In this document: one piece after another, positions 19,323-29,119 of the stretch | Layout of the letters: the number at the start of each line of letters is the position of its first letter | Numbering within the stretch: the first letter of the stretch is position 1 | Assembly: GCF_016900375.1 (NCBI RefSeq) | Contig: NZ_JACJKB010000008.1 | Span: forward strand, 33,344 to 97,343 | Origin: Collinsella tanakaei | Lineage (GTDB): Bacteria > Actinomycetota > Coriobacteriia > Coriobacteriales > Coriobacteriaceae | Direction of reading: 5' to 3' | DNA: 64,000 nt | Notes under the pieces: model-generated | Told to the model about the DNA's origin: nothing | Seen by the model: the letters and a program-made list of their open reading frames with translations, nothing else | The model's database searches: none | Position numbers and translations under genes: made by a program

Positions 19323-19572
19323 TTGGCCTCATTGGGGACGTAGCCGGGAGGCGCCAAAAATGGCGCCTCCCGGCTACGTCCCCAATGAGGCCAAGGCCGC
19401 CCTGTGCGCTTTCGGAACGCATCGGGGCCCTGGGATGTTCCCTTGGCGCGCATCCGGCCGCGGGCGATGTTCCGATAGCGCGCAGCCGGGCGCGCAGCGG
19501 CGGCGTGCGGGGCACCGGCCATCGGGCGCGCCCGCGCAATGTCCCAAAACATCTCCGTCCTGAAAGTGGACA
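19323..19572. repeat. Composite repeat element downstream of thrS, about 250 bp
   Basis: A perfect 34-bp inverted repeat (19323-19356 with 19361-19394, loop AAAA) begins the element. About 145 bp that nearly match 17079-17223 follow, then a 33-bp TGTCC...GGACA unit (19540-19572). The two copies differ at only a few bases in the shared part. Confidence 0.85.
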
Positions 19573-19647
19573 TCAATTAGTTTGCGCGGTGCAGGCGTGC
19601 GGCAGGTATACTAGACGAGTACGCACGAACGGGGAGGGTGATTGCGC

Positions 19648-20751
19648 GTGACGCAGGCGAATACAGAGCTCGCTCAGGAGTTCTCTGCTGCCGCACATGC
19701 ACGTGCGTCCTGGTTCGTTCGTGCCGGAAACGTTCCCGAGGCAATCGCGAAGCTCGGGCTCATCGGCCCCTCCGACCGCCTTGTCGTGCGCGCTAACGAT
19801 TTCACCAAGGCCTTCCTGCGCCATTTCGGCTCCGGCGTGCTCACCTTCGCGAAGGACGATTCCGCCGAGGCTTTCGTCGATGCCACCTGGTCGGCTCAGC
19901 ATCCTGCGGCGACTGGCCGCATGGAGCCGCGCGAGGAGGGGCACGCCTCCTACGCCGACGGTGCCGGCGCCCGCTTCGACCGGGTGTTCTGGTTCGTGAA
20001 CTCCATCGGCTGCCGTGGCCTGCGCGTGCCCGACCTGCGTTCACTTGCCGCTGCCGCTCGCGAAGCCGGGGCATTGCTCATCGTGGACAATACCGTCGCC
20101 TCGACGTACTGCTGCCAGCCGCTCGCGCTCGGCGCCCATATGGTTTTCGAGGCGCTCGACCGCGTGGCAGCCGGTCTCCTCCGTACCAAGGCCGTTGCCA
20201 TCTCCGTTGCCCGCGACATCGTGGGGAAGGGGAGAAAGCAACAGGTCGATGCGCTTGCGCATCAGGCGTACTGCATGCTTGCCCAGCGCTTGGGAGGGGA
20301 GTACTTGCAGGTTCGCTTCAACGTGGACGACGAGGACCTTTCCGTCATCGCTGCCGGCATGGAGACGCTTGCCGACCGCATGCAGCGCCACATGGACCAC
20401 GCACGCGTTATCGCCGAGTACCTTTCTGCCAACCCGTTCGTTCCCAGCGTGAGCTATCCGGGACTCAAGGGGCATCCCGATCACGGCATCGCCGCCAACG
20501 TGCTGACCCACGGCTTCGGCCCTGCTATCGATTTCGAGCTCCCGGGTTCCGCGACTGCCGGCTCCTTCATCGAAGGCTGCTCCTGCGCCGGCCGCGCCCA
20601 AGCCGCCGGCGGTCCCTACACGCGCCTGTCGGCCCTCGATGGCGACGACGCGCGCTTCATCCGCCTGTTCGCGGGCGTCGACGACCCGCTGGACATCGTG
20701 GACAGTCTCGAGCAGGCCATGCGCCTGTACTGCAATCCTCCCCACGCCTGA
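19648..20751 (+). CDS. Cys/Met-metabolism-like fold-type I protein lacking the PLP lysine
   Basis: This 367-residue protein follows the cystathionine gamma-synthase family: LLIVDNTVASTYCCQPLALGAH at about residues 145-166 matches the conserved VDNTFAT...PL..GAD stretch, and NPFVPSVSYPGL matches the VxxVxYPGL motif. The usual HSATKY segment, whose lysine binds PLP, is replaced by FEALDRV, so Asp171 stands in the lysine position. The protein is unlikely to be a normal PLP enzyme. GTG 19648 is preferred to the TTG at 19642 because GGGGAGGG lies 9 bases before it. It is followed by mntP. What it does instead is unknown. Confidence 0.75.
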   Translation: MTQANTELAQEFSAAAHARASWFVRAGNVPEAIAKLGLIGPSDRLVVRANDFTKAFLRHFGSGVLTFAKDDSAEAFVDATWSAQHPAATGRMEPREEGHASYADGAGARFDRVFWFVNSIGCRGLRVPDLRSLAAAAREAGALLIVDNTVASTYCCQPLALGAHMVFEALDRVAAGLLRTKAVAISVARDIVGKGRKQQVDALAHQAYCMLAQRLGGEYLQVRFNVDDEDLSVIAAGMETLADRMQRHMDHARVIAEYLSANPFVPSVSYPGLKGHPDHGIAANVLTHGFGPAIDFELPGSATAGSFIEGCSCAGRAQAAGGPYTRLSALDGDDARFIRLFAGVDDPLDIVDSLEQAMRLYCNPPHA

Positions 20752-20831
20752 TAGGAAGCGATGCGCAGGCGGGAGATTTCGCCGCCACAACCTGATATGA
20801 CATGTTCGATCCATGCATCGGGGAGGATGTT

Positions 20832-21407
20832 ATGGACCCTTCATTTACCTCTGCAAACCTCATCGAGGCGCTGCTTTTGGGCGTCGCGCTCGCCATGGAC
20901 GCCATGGCCGTCACCCTATCGAACACCCTGTGCGAGCCGGATATGCCGCGCGTGAAGAAGCTGGCCATGCCGGTGGCCTTCGCGCTGTTCCAGATGGGCA
21001 TGCCCATCGCCGGATACTTCGGAGGCACCCTCGTCGCACCGCTTATCGAGGCGTATGCGGGCATCGTGTCGTTTGCGATCCTGGCGTTCGTCGGCGGCAA
21101 GATGATCTGGGAGGCGGTACATGAGCTGCGCGAGCCCGAGAGCTGCTCGCCGACGCGTCTGACGTGGGCGACGATCGGCATGGAGGCTATCGCAACCTCG
21201 ATCGATGCCTTCGTCGTGGGCGTCTCGTTTGCGGCGAGCGGCAAGGACATCGTGCTGTACGGCGGCGCTATCGGCGTCACGACCTTCCTGTGCTGCCTGG
21301 CCGTGATCTTCATCGGCCGCAGGCTCGGTGCGCACTTCGGTCCGCGCGCCACCATCGCCGGTGGCATCGTGCTGCTGCTCATCGGCCTCAAAGCCCTCAT
21401 CAGCTAA
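20832..21407 (+). CDS. mntP: Manganese efflux pump MntP
   Basis: This 191-residue membrane protein has six predicted transmembrane segments and two Mnt-type repeats. The motifs LGVALAMDAMAVTLS (about residues 18-32) and EAIATSIDAFVVGVSFA (about 117-133) carry the paired Asp residues that bind Mn(II). It exports manganese from the cytoplasm. ATG 20832 follows GGGAGG at 5 bases. No yybP-ykoY manganese riboswitch is visible in the 80-base spacer. Palindromic repeats begin directly after the stop. Confidence 0.92.
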   Translation: MDPSFTSANLIEALLLGVALAMDAMAVTLSNTLCEPDMPRVKKLAMPVAFALFQMGMPIAGYFGGTLVAPLIEAYAGIVSFAILAFVGGKMIWEAVHELREPESCSPTRLTWATIGMEAIATSIDAFVVGVSFAASGKDIVLYGGAIGVTTFLCCLAVIFIGRRLGAHFGPRATIAGGIVLLLIGLKALIS

Positions 21408-21596
21408 ACCTGACAGGTAGGACAGTTCCCACTATCATGTTTTTCGCCGCGATGCCATTCGGTGCTAACGGAGCGCGTTTCGCAGGCATTCACCAGAAGC
21501 TGCGCGCGAACGTATGACAGGGGAGCACGTCCTGCCTGTCATACGTGTGCGACGGTTCGGGAAAACATGACACTGGGCCCCGTCCTACCTGTCATG
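21408..21596. repeat. Cluster of three TGACA/TGTCA palindromic repeats
   Basis: Units lie at 21408-21440 (degenerate), 21511-21545 (CGTATGACAG ... CTGTCATACG) and 21566-21596 (31 bp, core GGGCCCCGTCC). The last overlaps the 3' end of the minus-strand ModE-like gene. No gene lies between the units. Confidence 0.75.
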
Positions 21597-21926
21597 TCCG
21601 AGTTCGAGTTCGTGGGCGCGGCGGCAGAGGAGCTCGTTCATCTCCTGCTGGATGCTGCGATAGGTGGCGAGCGCCTGCTTGCCCTCGGGCGTGAGGGTCG
21701 AACCGCGGGCGCCGTCGCGGGCGAGCAGCTCGTAGCCCAGCTGCGCCTCGGCCTCCTTGACGATGCGCCAGGCCTTTGAGTAGGCCATGCCCATGCGCTT
21801 CGCTGCGGCGTTGAGCGAATGCTCCTGCTCCACGCCCTCCATGAGCAGGGCGATGCCGTGCCCGAAGGCGCCCGGCAGGTTCTCGTCGCTTATGAACGTC
21901 AGACGCGTTTTCGGCTTGATCGTCAT
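21585..21926 (-). CDS. ModE-like winged-helix regulator (DNA-binding domain only)
   Basis: This 113-residue protein is a single winged-helix domain of the ModE N-terminal / LysR-like type. Landmarks are GHGIALLMEGVEQEHSLNAA, MGMAYSKAWRIVKEAEAQLG (recognition helix) and LTPEGKQALATY. ModE proteins control molybdate uptake, but the C-terminal molybdate-binding MOP domains are missing here. Similar stand-alone forms occur in many bacteria. The last codons, CAT GAC AGG, and the TAG stop come from a palindromic repeat, so the C-terminus (GHDR) was probably changed when the repeat arrived. No molybdenum genes are in view, so its target is unknown. Confidence 0.85.
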   Translation of the reverse strand: MTIKPKTRLTFISDENLPGAFGHGIALLMEGVEQEHSLNAAAKRMGMAYSKAWRIVKEAEAQLGYELLARDGARGSTLTPEGKQALATYRSIQQEMNELLCRRAHELELGHDR

Positions 21927-22010
21927 CCGACTCGCTCCTCTTCGCTAAAGCCTTTGCTCGAGTTTGCCACGGCTCGCGCATATTCCCCGTGAAAGTTCAA
22001 ACATAGAGCA

Positions 22011-22138
22011 TTGTAGCAGCGGCGATTGCTCTACAATAGCCGCGAACCGCGACGCCATGCGGTTCATCCGCGAAACCGTGCGCCGTGAGGCGGTGCCGCT
22101 GAGCCCGCATCTGGTGCGCACCACGACCTGAAGAGGAG
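22011..22138 (+). promoter_or_regulatory. Possible promoter and structured leader of guaB
   Basis: A TACAAT -10-like box at 22032-22037 has a TTGTAG box 15 bases upstream, a short spacing. The following leader can form GAACCGC/GCGGTTC and GTGCGC/GCGCAC hairpins before the ribosome binding site GAGGAG. No known riboswitch class was recognised. Confidence 0.35.
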
Positions 22139-22143
22139 TACCT

Positions 22144-23655
22144 ATGGCGATGTTTTTCCCTGGCGAGTCCCACACGTTCTCTGAGTATCTGCTGGTTCCC
22201 GGTTATTCGTCTTCTGAGTGCGTTCCCGGCAACGTTTCGCTCAAGACCCCGCTCGTGCGCTTCAAGCGCGGTGAGGAGTCCGAGATCAGCCTGAACATCC
22301 CCATGGTCTCCGCCATCATGCAGTCCGTCTCCGGCGAGCGCATGGGTGTGGCGCTGGCCACCGAGGGCGGCATGGCCTTCATCTACGGCAACCAGACGCC
22401 CGAGCAGGAGGCGGCCATGGTCAAGGCCGTGAAGGACCACAAGGCGGGCTTCGTCGAGTCCGACTCCACCCTCACGCCCGACATGACCATGGAGCAGGTC
22501 ATCGCCCTTAAGAACAAAACCGGCCACTCCACCATGCCCGTGACCGACGACGGCACCCCGCGCGGTCGCCTGCTGGGCATCGTGACGAGCCGCGACTACC
22601 GTCCTTCTCGCGACGACCACTCCAAGAAGGTCAGCGAGTTCATGACCCCGCGCGAGAAGCTCATCGTGGGCGACAAGAACATCACCCTCAAGAAGGCCAA
22701 CGACGTCATCTGGGATAACAAGCTGAACGCCCTGCCCTGCGTCGACGAGAACGACCACCTGGTCGGCATCGTGTTCCGCAAGGACTACGACTCCCACAAG
22801 ACCAACCCCAACGAGCTGCTCGACGCCAACAAGCGCTACATGGTGGGCGCCGGCATCAACACGCGCGACTACGCCGAGCGCGTGCCGCTGCTCGTGGAGG
22901 CCGGTGTCGATGTCCTGTGCATCGACTCCTCCGAGGGCTTCTCCGAGTGGCAGAAGCGCACCATCGAGTGGATCCGCGCCAACTACGGCACCTCCGTCAA
23001 GGTGGGCGCCGGCAACGTCGTCGACGCCGACGGCTTCCGCTTCCTCGCCGACTGCGGCGCCGACTTCATCAAGGTCGGTATCGGCGGTGGCTCCATCTGC
23101 ATCACCCGCGAGACCAAGGGCATCGGCCGCGGCCAGGCCACGGCCGTCATCGACGTGTGCCGCGCGCGCGACGAGTACTTCGAGGAGACCGGCATCTACG
23201 TGCCCGTGTGCTCTGACGGCGGCATCGTCTACGACTACCACATGACGCTCGCGCTCGCCATGGGCGCTGACTTCATGATGCTCGGCCGCTACTTCGCCCG
23301 CTTCGACGAGAGCCCGACCGACCGCGTGAACGTGAACGGCCAGTACATGAAGGAGTACTGGGGCGAGGGCTCTGCGCGTGCCCGCAACTGGCAGCGCTAC
23401 GACCAGGGCGGCGAGACCAAGCTCGGCTTCGTCGAGGGCGTCGACTCCTACGTGCCCTACGCCGGCTCGCTCAAGGAGGGCGTGCGCCAGACCATCTACA
23501 AGATCAAGTCGACGATGTGCAACTGCGGCGCGCTCACCATCAAGGAACTGCAGGACAAGGCGCGTCTGACGCTCGTGAGCTCGACCTCCATCGTCGAGGG
23601 CGGTGCGCACGACGTCGTCGTCAAAGACTCGCAGCAGAGCGTGAGCTATAACTAA
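22144..23655 (+). CDS. guaB: Inosine-5'-monophosphate dehydrogenase
   Basis: This 503-residue enzyme oxidises IMP to XMP with NAD+, the committed step of GMP synthesis. It is an (alpha/beta)8 barrel with two inserted CBS domains at about residues 95-215. The catalytic loop [13 protein letters not shown] puts the nucleophile at Cys319. The mobile flap carries [11 protein letters not shown], with the expected Arg-Tyr pair. Segments such as [10 protein letters not shown] and [15 protein letters not shown] resemble the divergent Tritrichomonas-type IMPDH more than the common bacterial form; this is recalled from family knowledge. AGAGGAG precedes the ATG. The gene appears monocistronic and ends in a strong terminator. 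Confidence 0.95.
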   Translation: MAMFFPGESHTFSEYLLVPGYSSSECVPGNVSLKTPLVRFKRGEESEISLNIPMVSAIMQSVSGERMGVALATEGGMAFIYGNQTPEQEAAMVKAVKDHKAGFVESDSTLTPDMTMEQVIALKNKTGHSTMPVTDDGTPRGRLLGIVTSRDYRPSRDDHSKKVSEFMTPREKLIVGDKNITLKKANDVIWDNKLNALPCVDENDHLVGIVFRKDYDSHKTNPNELLDANKRYMVGAGINTRDYAERVPLLVEAGVDVLCIDSSEGFSEWQKRTIEWIRANYGTSVKVGAGNVVDADGFRFLADCGADFIKVGIGGGSICITRETKGIGRGQATAVIDVCRARDEYFEETGIYVPVCSDGGIVYDYHMTLALAMGADFMMLGRYFARFDESPTDRVNVNGQYMKEYWGEGSARARNWQRYDQGGETKLGFVEGVDSYVPYAGSLKEGVRQTIYKIKSTMCNCGALTIKELQDKARLTLVSSTSIVEGGAHDVVVKDSQQSVSYN

Positions 23656-23692
23656 CCGCTCGCGAGTTACCGCTCGTTTTCCGAACGATGAG

Positions 23693-23730
23693 GCGGGGCC
23701 TGCGGCCGTGTGGCTGCAGGCCCCGCTTTT
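23693..23730 (+). terminator. Intrinsic terminator of guaB
   Basis: A 15-bp stem (23693-23707 with 23712-23726) with loop GTGT is followed by TTTT. Confidence 0.9.
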
Positions 23731-23754
23731 GTGCGTGAAGCGGCTTTGTTTCTC

Positions 23755-23819
23755 ATGGCTCCCTACGGTAAAAGCCCTGTGCAGGAAATGGACCTGCCCT
23801 AAACCCGTAGGGCTTTTTT
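23755..23819 (+). promoter_or_regulatory. Terminator-like leader upstream of leuS with alternative pairings
   Basis: AAAAGCCCT (23770-23778) can pair with AGGGCTTTT (23809-23817) to form a terminator with a run of six T. CCCTACGG (23761-23768) can instead pair with CCGTAGGG (23805-23812), which excludes the first stem. A 15-codon frame (23755-23802, MAPYGKSPVQEMDLP) overlaps both arms and has one Leu codon near its end but no good ribosome binding site. It may be an attenuator or a plain terminator. Confidence 0.45.
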
Positions 23820-23865
23820 GCTAGAATTCGAAACCGTTACTGTTTGAACCCTCTAAGGAGCCCCT

Positions 23866-26433
<2,568 letters not shown>

Positions 26434-26436
26434 CCT

Positions 26437-26469
26437 TGTCCACTTTCAGGACGGAGATGTTTTAGGACA
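26437..26469. repeat. 33-bp repeat unit, TGTCC family
   Basis: A solo copy, TGTCC to GGACA, begins 3 bases after the leuS stop and before its terminator. The middle is AGGACGGAGATGTTTT. Confidence 0.85.
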
Positions 26470-26479
26470 TGTGCCTCCC

Positions 26480-26523
26480 AAGGCGGGTCGCCTCCGGTTT
26501 TGCCGGAAGCGACCCGCCTTCTT
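26480..26523 (+). terminator. Intrinsic terminator downstream of leuS
   Basis: A 12-bp outer stem (26480-26491 with 26509-26520) encloses a CCGG/CCGG inner stem and is followed by CTTCTTCG. Confidence 0.8.
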
Positions 26524-26574
26524 CGTTACGCCCCTTACGCCCATCCGTCGGATTGAACCGTTTATCCAGATGTG

Positions 26575-26636
26575 TTGTGACTGTGATGGATGAAGCAGTA
26601 AGATTTCCTTACCGATTGCAATAAATTCTTATTGCA
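26575..26636 (+). promoter_or_regulatory. Putative promoter and operator of the symporter gene
   Basis: TTGTGA (26575-26580) and TAAGAT (26599-26604) are spaced by 18 bases in an A/T-rich stretch. Just downstream, TGCAATAA (26617-26624) and TTATTGCA (26629-26636) form a perfect inverted repeat around ATTC, suitable as an operator. The regulator is unknown. Confidence 0.5.
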
Positions 26637-26675
26637 TATGTCCATACGGAGAGGGAAGAGGGAAGAGGCGATCGC

Positions 26676-28100
26676 ATGCAGCTGCAGACGCAGGCGTTGG
26701 TGATTGTGGGCGTGTACCTGGTGGTCATGCTCTCGATCGGCTACATCGTCGGTAAGCTCAACATCAAGAGCAGTGAGGACTACATGGTCGCGGGCCGCAG
26801 GATGGGCCTGCTGTTCGTGGCGTTCTCGCTGTCGGCCAACAACATCGGCGGCGGTTCCACCACCGGCCTGGCGCAGCGCGCCTACGGCGAGTGGGGCATC
26901 AGCGCCGTGTGGTACGTGCTCGCAGCGTCCATCGCCATGATCCCGCTCGCGTACTTTGCGCCGAAGATTCGCAAGACCATGGCCGTGACGATCCCCGAGG
27001 TCGTTGGCCGTCGTTTCGGCGCCACCTCGAGCACCATCACCGCCGTGCTGTCCGTGTTGTCGCTGTTCTGCCTGACGTCCTCGCAGATCACCGCAGCGGG
27101 CAGCGTCGTCTCCACGCTGCTGGGCATCCCGACCAACGTCGCGCTCGTGGCCGCCGGCTTTGTCGTGATCTTCTACACCACCTTCGGCGGCATGGTCGCC
27201 GACCAGGTGGCCGACCTGATCCAGTTCTGCGTCATCCTCGTCGGCCTCGGCATCGCGACGCCTATCGTCATCGAGGGCTGCGGCGGCTGGGATGCCGTCT
27301 CCGCGGCCCTGCCCCCGGCGCAGCTCGACTTCACGACCATCGGCGTCGTGACGATCATCGGCTACATATTCAACTACTTCTGCACCTTCCTGGCCGGCCC
27401 CGAGATGGTTTCGCGCTTCGAGTCCGCCAAGGACGAGAAGACCGCTACGGGCGCCGCTTGGCTGTCCGCCATCCTGATGGCCGCCATGGCGTTCTTCCCG
27501 ACGCTGCTCGGCCTCTGCGCCGCGGCGACCATGCCCGGCCTTGCCAACGGGGGCGCCAACGCCATGCTCGAGGTCACGACCGCCCATGCGCCGGGCTTCA
27601 TCTCCGGCATCGTGTGCGCGGCCATCATCTGCGCGACCATGTCGTCGGCCGACTCCAACCTGCTGTGCATGTCTACGATCATCATGAACGACCTATACCT
27701 CAAGTTCGGCGGCCGCGAGCTCACCGACAAGCAGAAGGTCTTCTACACCCGCGCCTGCAACGTCGTGTTTGCCATCATCGCCATCTGCATCTCGATGTTC
27801 GGCGTGCCCATCGTGACGATGAACACGTTCGCCTTCGGCATCCGCTGCGCCGGCCCGTTCGCGGCATACGGCCTGGGCCTCGTGGTCAAGAACGCCACGA
27901 AGAACTCCGGCATCATCTCGCTTGTCGGCGGTACGATCGGCTTCATCTTCTGGCAGGTGCTCTCCGGCGGCGACTTCCTGTTCGGCATCCTGCCCGTCGT
28001 GTTCGGCTGCTTCGTCTCCTGCGTGGTGTTCTTCGTCGTGAACGCCATCGAGTGGAAGCGCGGCGTGCCCGCAGCCCCGTCTGCCTACCTGGAGGAGTAG
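26676..28100 (+). CDS. Sodium:solute symporter family transporter
   Basis: This 474-residue integral membrane protein has about 13 hydrophobic segments and the SSS (solute:sodium symporter) layout. Landmarks are SSEDYMVAGRRMGLLFVAFS near residues 31-50, SANNIGGGSTTGLAQRAYG near 50-68, TTFGGMVADQVADLIQF near 168-184 and the later segment ICATMSSADSNLLCMSTII near 318-336 with Na+-binding serines. Family members import sugars, amino acids, nucleosides or carboxylates with Na+. The substrate cannot be assigned. It is a single-gene unit with its own promoter-like sequence. The start follows GGAAGAGGGAAGAGG. Confidence 0.92.
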   Translation: MQLQTQALVIVGVYLVVMLSIGYIVGKLNIKSSEDYMVAGRRMGLLFVAFSLSANNIGGGSTTGLAQRAYGEWGISAVWYVLAASIAMIPLAYFAPKIRKTMAVTIPEVVGRRFGATSSTITAVLSVLSLFCLTSSQITAAGSVVSTLLGIPTNVALVAAGFVVIFYTTFGGMVADQVADLIQFCVILVGLGIATPIVIEGCGGWDAVSAALPPAQLDFTTIGVVTIIGYIFNYFCTFLAGPEMVSRFESAKDEKTATGAAWLSAILMAAMAFFPTLLGLCAAATMPGLANGGANAMLEVTTAHAPGFISGIVCAAIICATMSSADSNLLCMSTIIMNDLYLKFGGRELTDKQKVFYTRACNVVFAIIAICISMFGVPIVTMNTFAFGIRCAGPFAAYGLGLVVKNATKNSGIISLVGGTIGFIFWQVLSGGDFLFGILPVVFGCFVSCVVFFVVNAIEWKRGVPAAPSAYLEE

Positions 28101-28175
28101 CCCTTTTGGAGTAACGTCCGCGCATCAATGGGAATCTCCCTTCGCGCCCCGTTCGCCCCGGCGAGCGGGGCGTTT

Positions 28176-28456
28176 TGCAAGTTCGGGGACAGGTCCCAAA
28201 CTTTCACGCGGCAGGCGCTTTGTCCGCTTTCAGGACGGAGATGTTTTGGGACATTCACGGGCGCTTGCGTTGCCTTGCCCCGCGCCTAGCTGGGCCGTTC
28301 CGAGAATATATCTATTCTCGGAACCCCATTTGGCGTTTCCGCAGGATTCGTTCTTCGCGCCTTCCGACAATATATATATATTCTCGGCAGTACCCCAGAA
28401 CGACCCCTGACCAACCGGCCCCCCATGAAAGTTTGGGACCTGTCCCCAAGCTTTCA
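28176..28456. repeat. Composite repeat island between the symporter gene and rimP
   Basis: The outer ends are 31-bp TGAAAGTT-family units in opposite orientation (28176-28206 and 28426-28456). Inside lie a 33-bp TGTCC...GGACA unit (28221-28253), a perfect A/T-rich hairpin (28297-28308 with 28313-28324, arm GTTCCGAGAATA) and a related near-palindrome (28364-28387, CCGACAATATATATAT). There is no coding potential. The rest of the 28101-28624 spacer holds the rimP promoter and leader. Confidence 0.75.
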
Positions 28457-28518
28457 TGCCGATAATGTGTGCAATTTGCGAAGGCGGATGCCCGGAAAAC
28501 CGCCGCTGACGGCGCAGG

Positions 28519-28548
28519 ATGACGCATTTCACCTGCGTGTGCTATGAT
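28519..28548 (+). promoter_or_regulatory. Putative promoter of the rimP-nusA-infB operon
   Basis: ATGACG (28519-28524) and TATGAT (28543-28548) are 18 bases apart. The -10 box is extended by TGC directly upstream. Confidence 0.55.
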
Positions 28549-28578
28549 TGCTGGGCAATTGAAGCTGTAACGTGAAAG

Positions 28579-28607
28579 GAGTGCGGGTCCGCCCGCGCTT
28601 CTTTTTT
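28579..28607 (+). terminator. Terminator-like hairpin in the rimP-nusA leader
   Basis: AGTGCGGG (28580-28587) pairs with CCCGCGCT (28592-28599) and is followed by TCTTTTTTG. The hairpin lies between the putative promoter and the rimP ribosome binding site, so it could attenuate the operon. Confidence 0.6.
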
Positions 28608-28624
28608 GTTTGGGGAGGTGTTGC

Positions 28625-29119
28625 ATGGTCAAGAGTGCGCTCGAGCAGCAGATCATCGATGCGCTGGAGGCGGTCGCCGGCGAGCACGGCATCGACGTCG
28701 TCGACGTCGAGGTCGTGGGCGCGACGAAGGCCCCGTGCGTCCGCGTGCGCATCGATCGGGCCGATGGCGAGGCCATCTCGCTCGATGAGGTCACCGCGCA
28801 GAGCAAGTGGGTGAGCGATACCGTGGAGGAGCTCGATCCCATCTCGGGGTCGTATACCCTCGAGGTGTCGAGCCCGGGCATGGCGCGTCCGCTGCGTCGG
28901 CCCCAGGACTTCATCCGCTTCGCGGGCTCCGATGTCGAGCTCACGACCACGGCAACGGAGGGTCGCCGCAAGTTCAAGGGTTCCATCGCCAGCGCGGACG
29001 ACGCCGGCGTCACGCTCGCCCTGGACGGCGACGAAACCGTGACGATTCTCCATGACGAGATCAAGAAGTGCACCTTGAAGCCGGTCTATGACTTCAAGGG
29101 CGGAAAGGGTGGCAAGTAA
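28625..29119 (+). CDS. rimP: Ribosome maturation factor RimP
   Basis: This 164-residue protein helps mature the 30S subunit. It has the N-terminal alpha/beta domain (VVDVEVVGATKAPCVRVRID) and the signature LEVSSPGMARPLRRPQDF near residues 79-96, followed by an SH3-like C-terminal domain. Length is normal. ATG 28625 follows GGGGAGGTG; an upstream start in the same frame lacks a binding site. It is the first gene of the operon and overlaps nusA by one base (TAATG). Confidence 0.95.
   Translation: MVKSALEQQIIDALEAVAGEHGIDVVDVEVVGATKAPCVRVRIDRADGEAISLDEVTAQSKWVSDTVEELDPISGSYTLEVSSPGMARPLRRPQDFIRFAGSDVELTTTATEGRRKFKGSIASADDAGVTLALDGDETVTILHDEIKKCTLKPVYDFKGGKGGK

Noticed and set aside
20752..20831. 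Manganese (yybP-ykoY) riboswitch upstream of mntP
   Set aside because: The spacer is only 80 bases and shows none of the conserved loop sequences.
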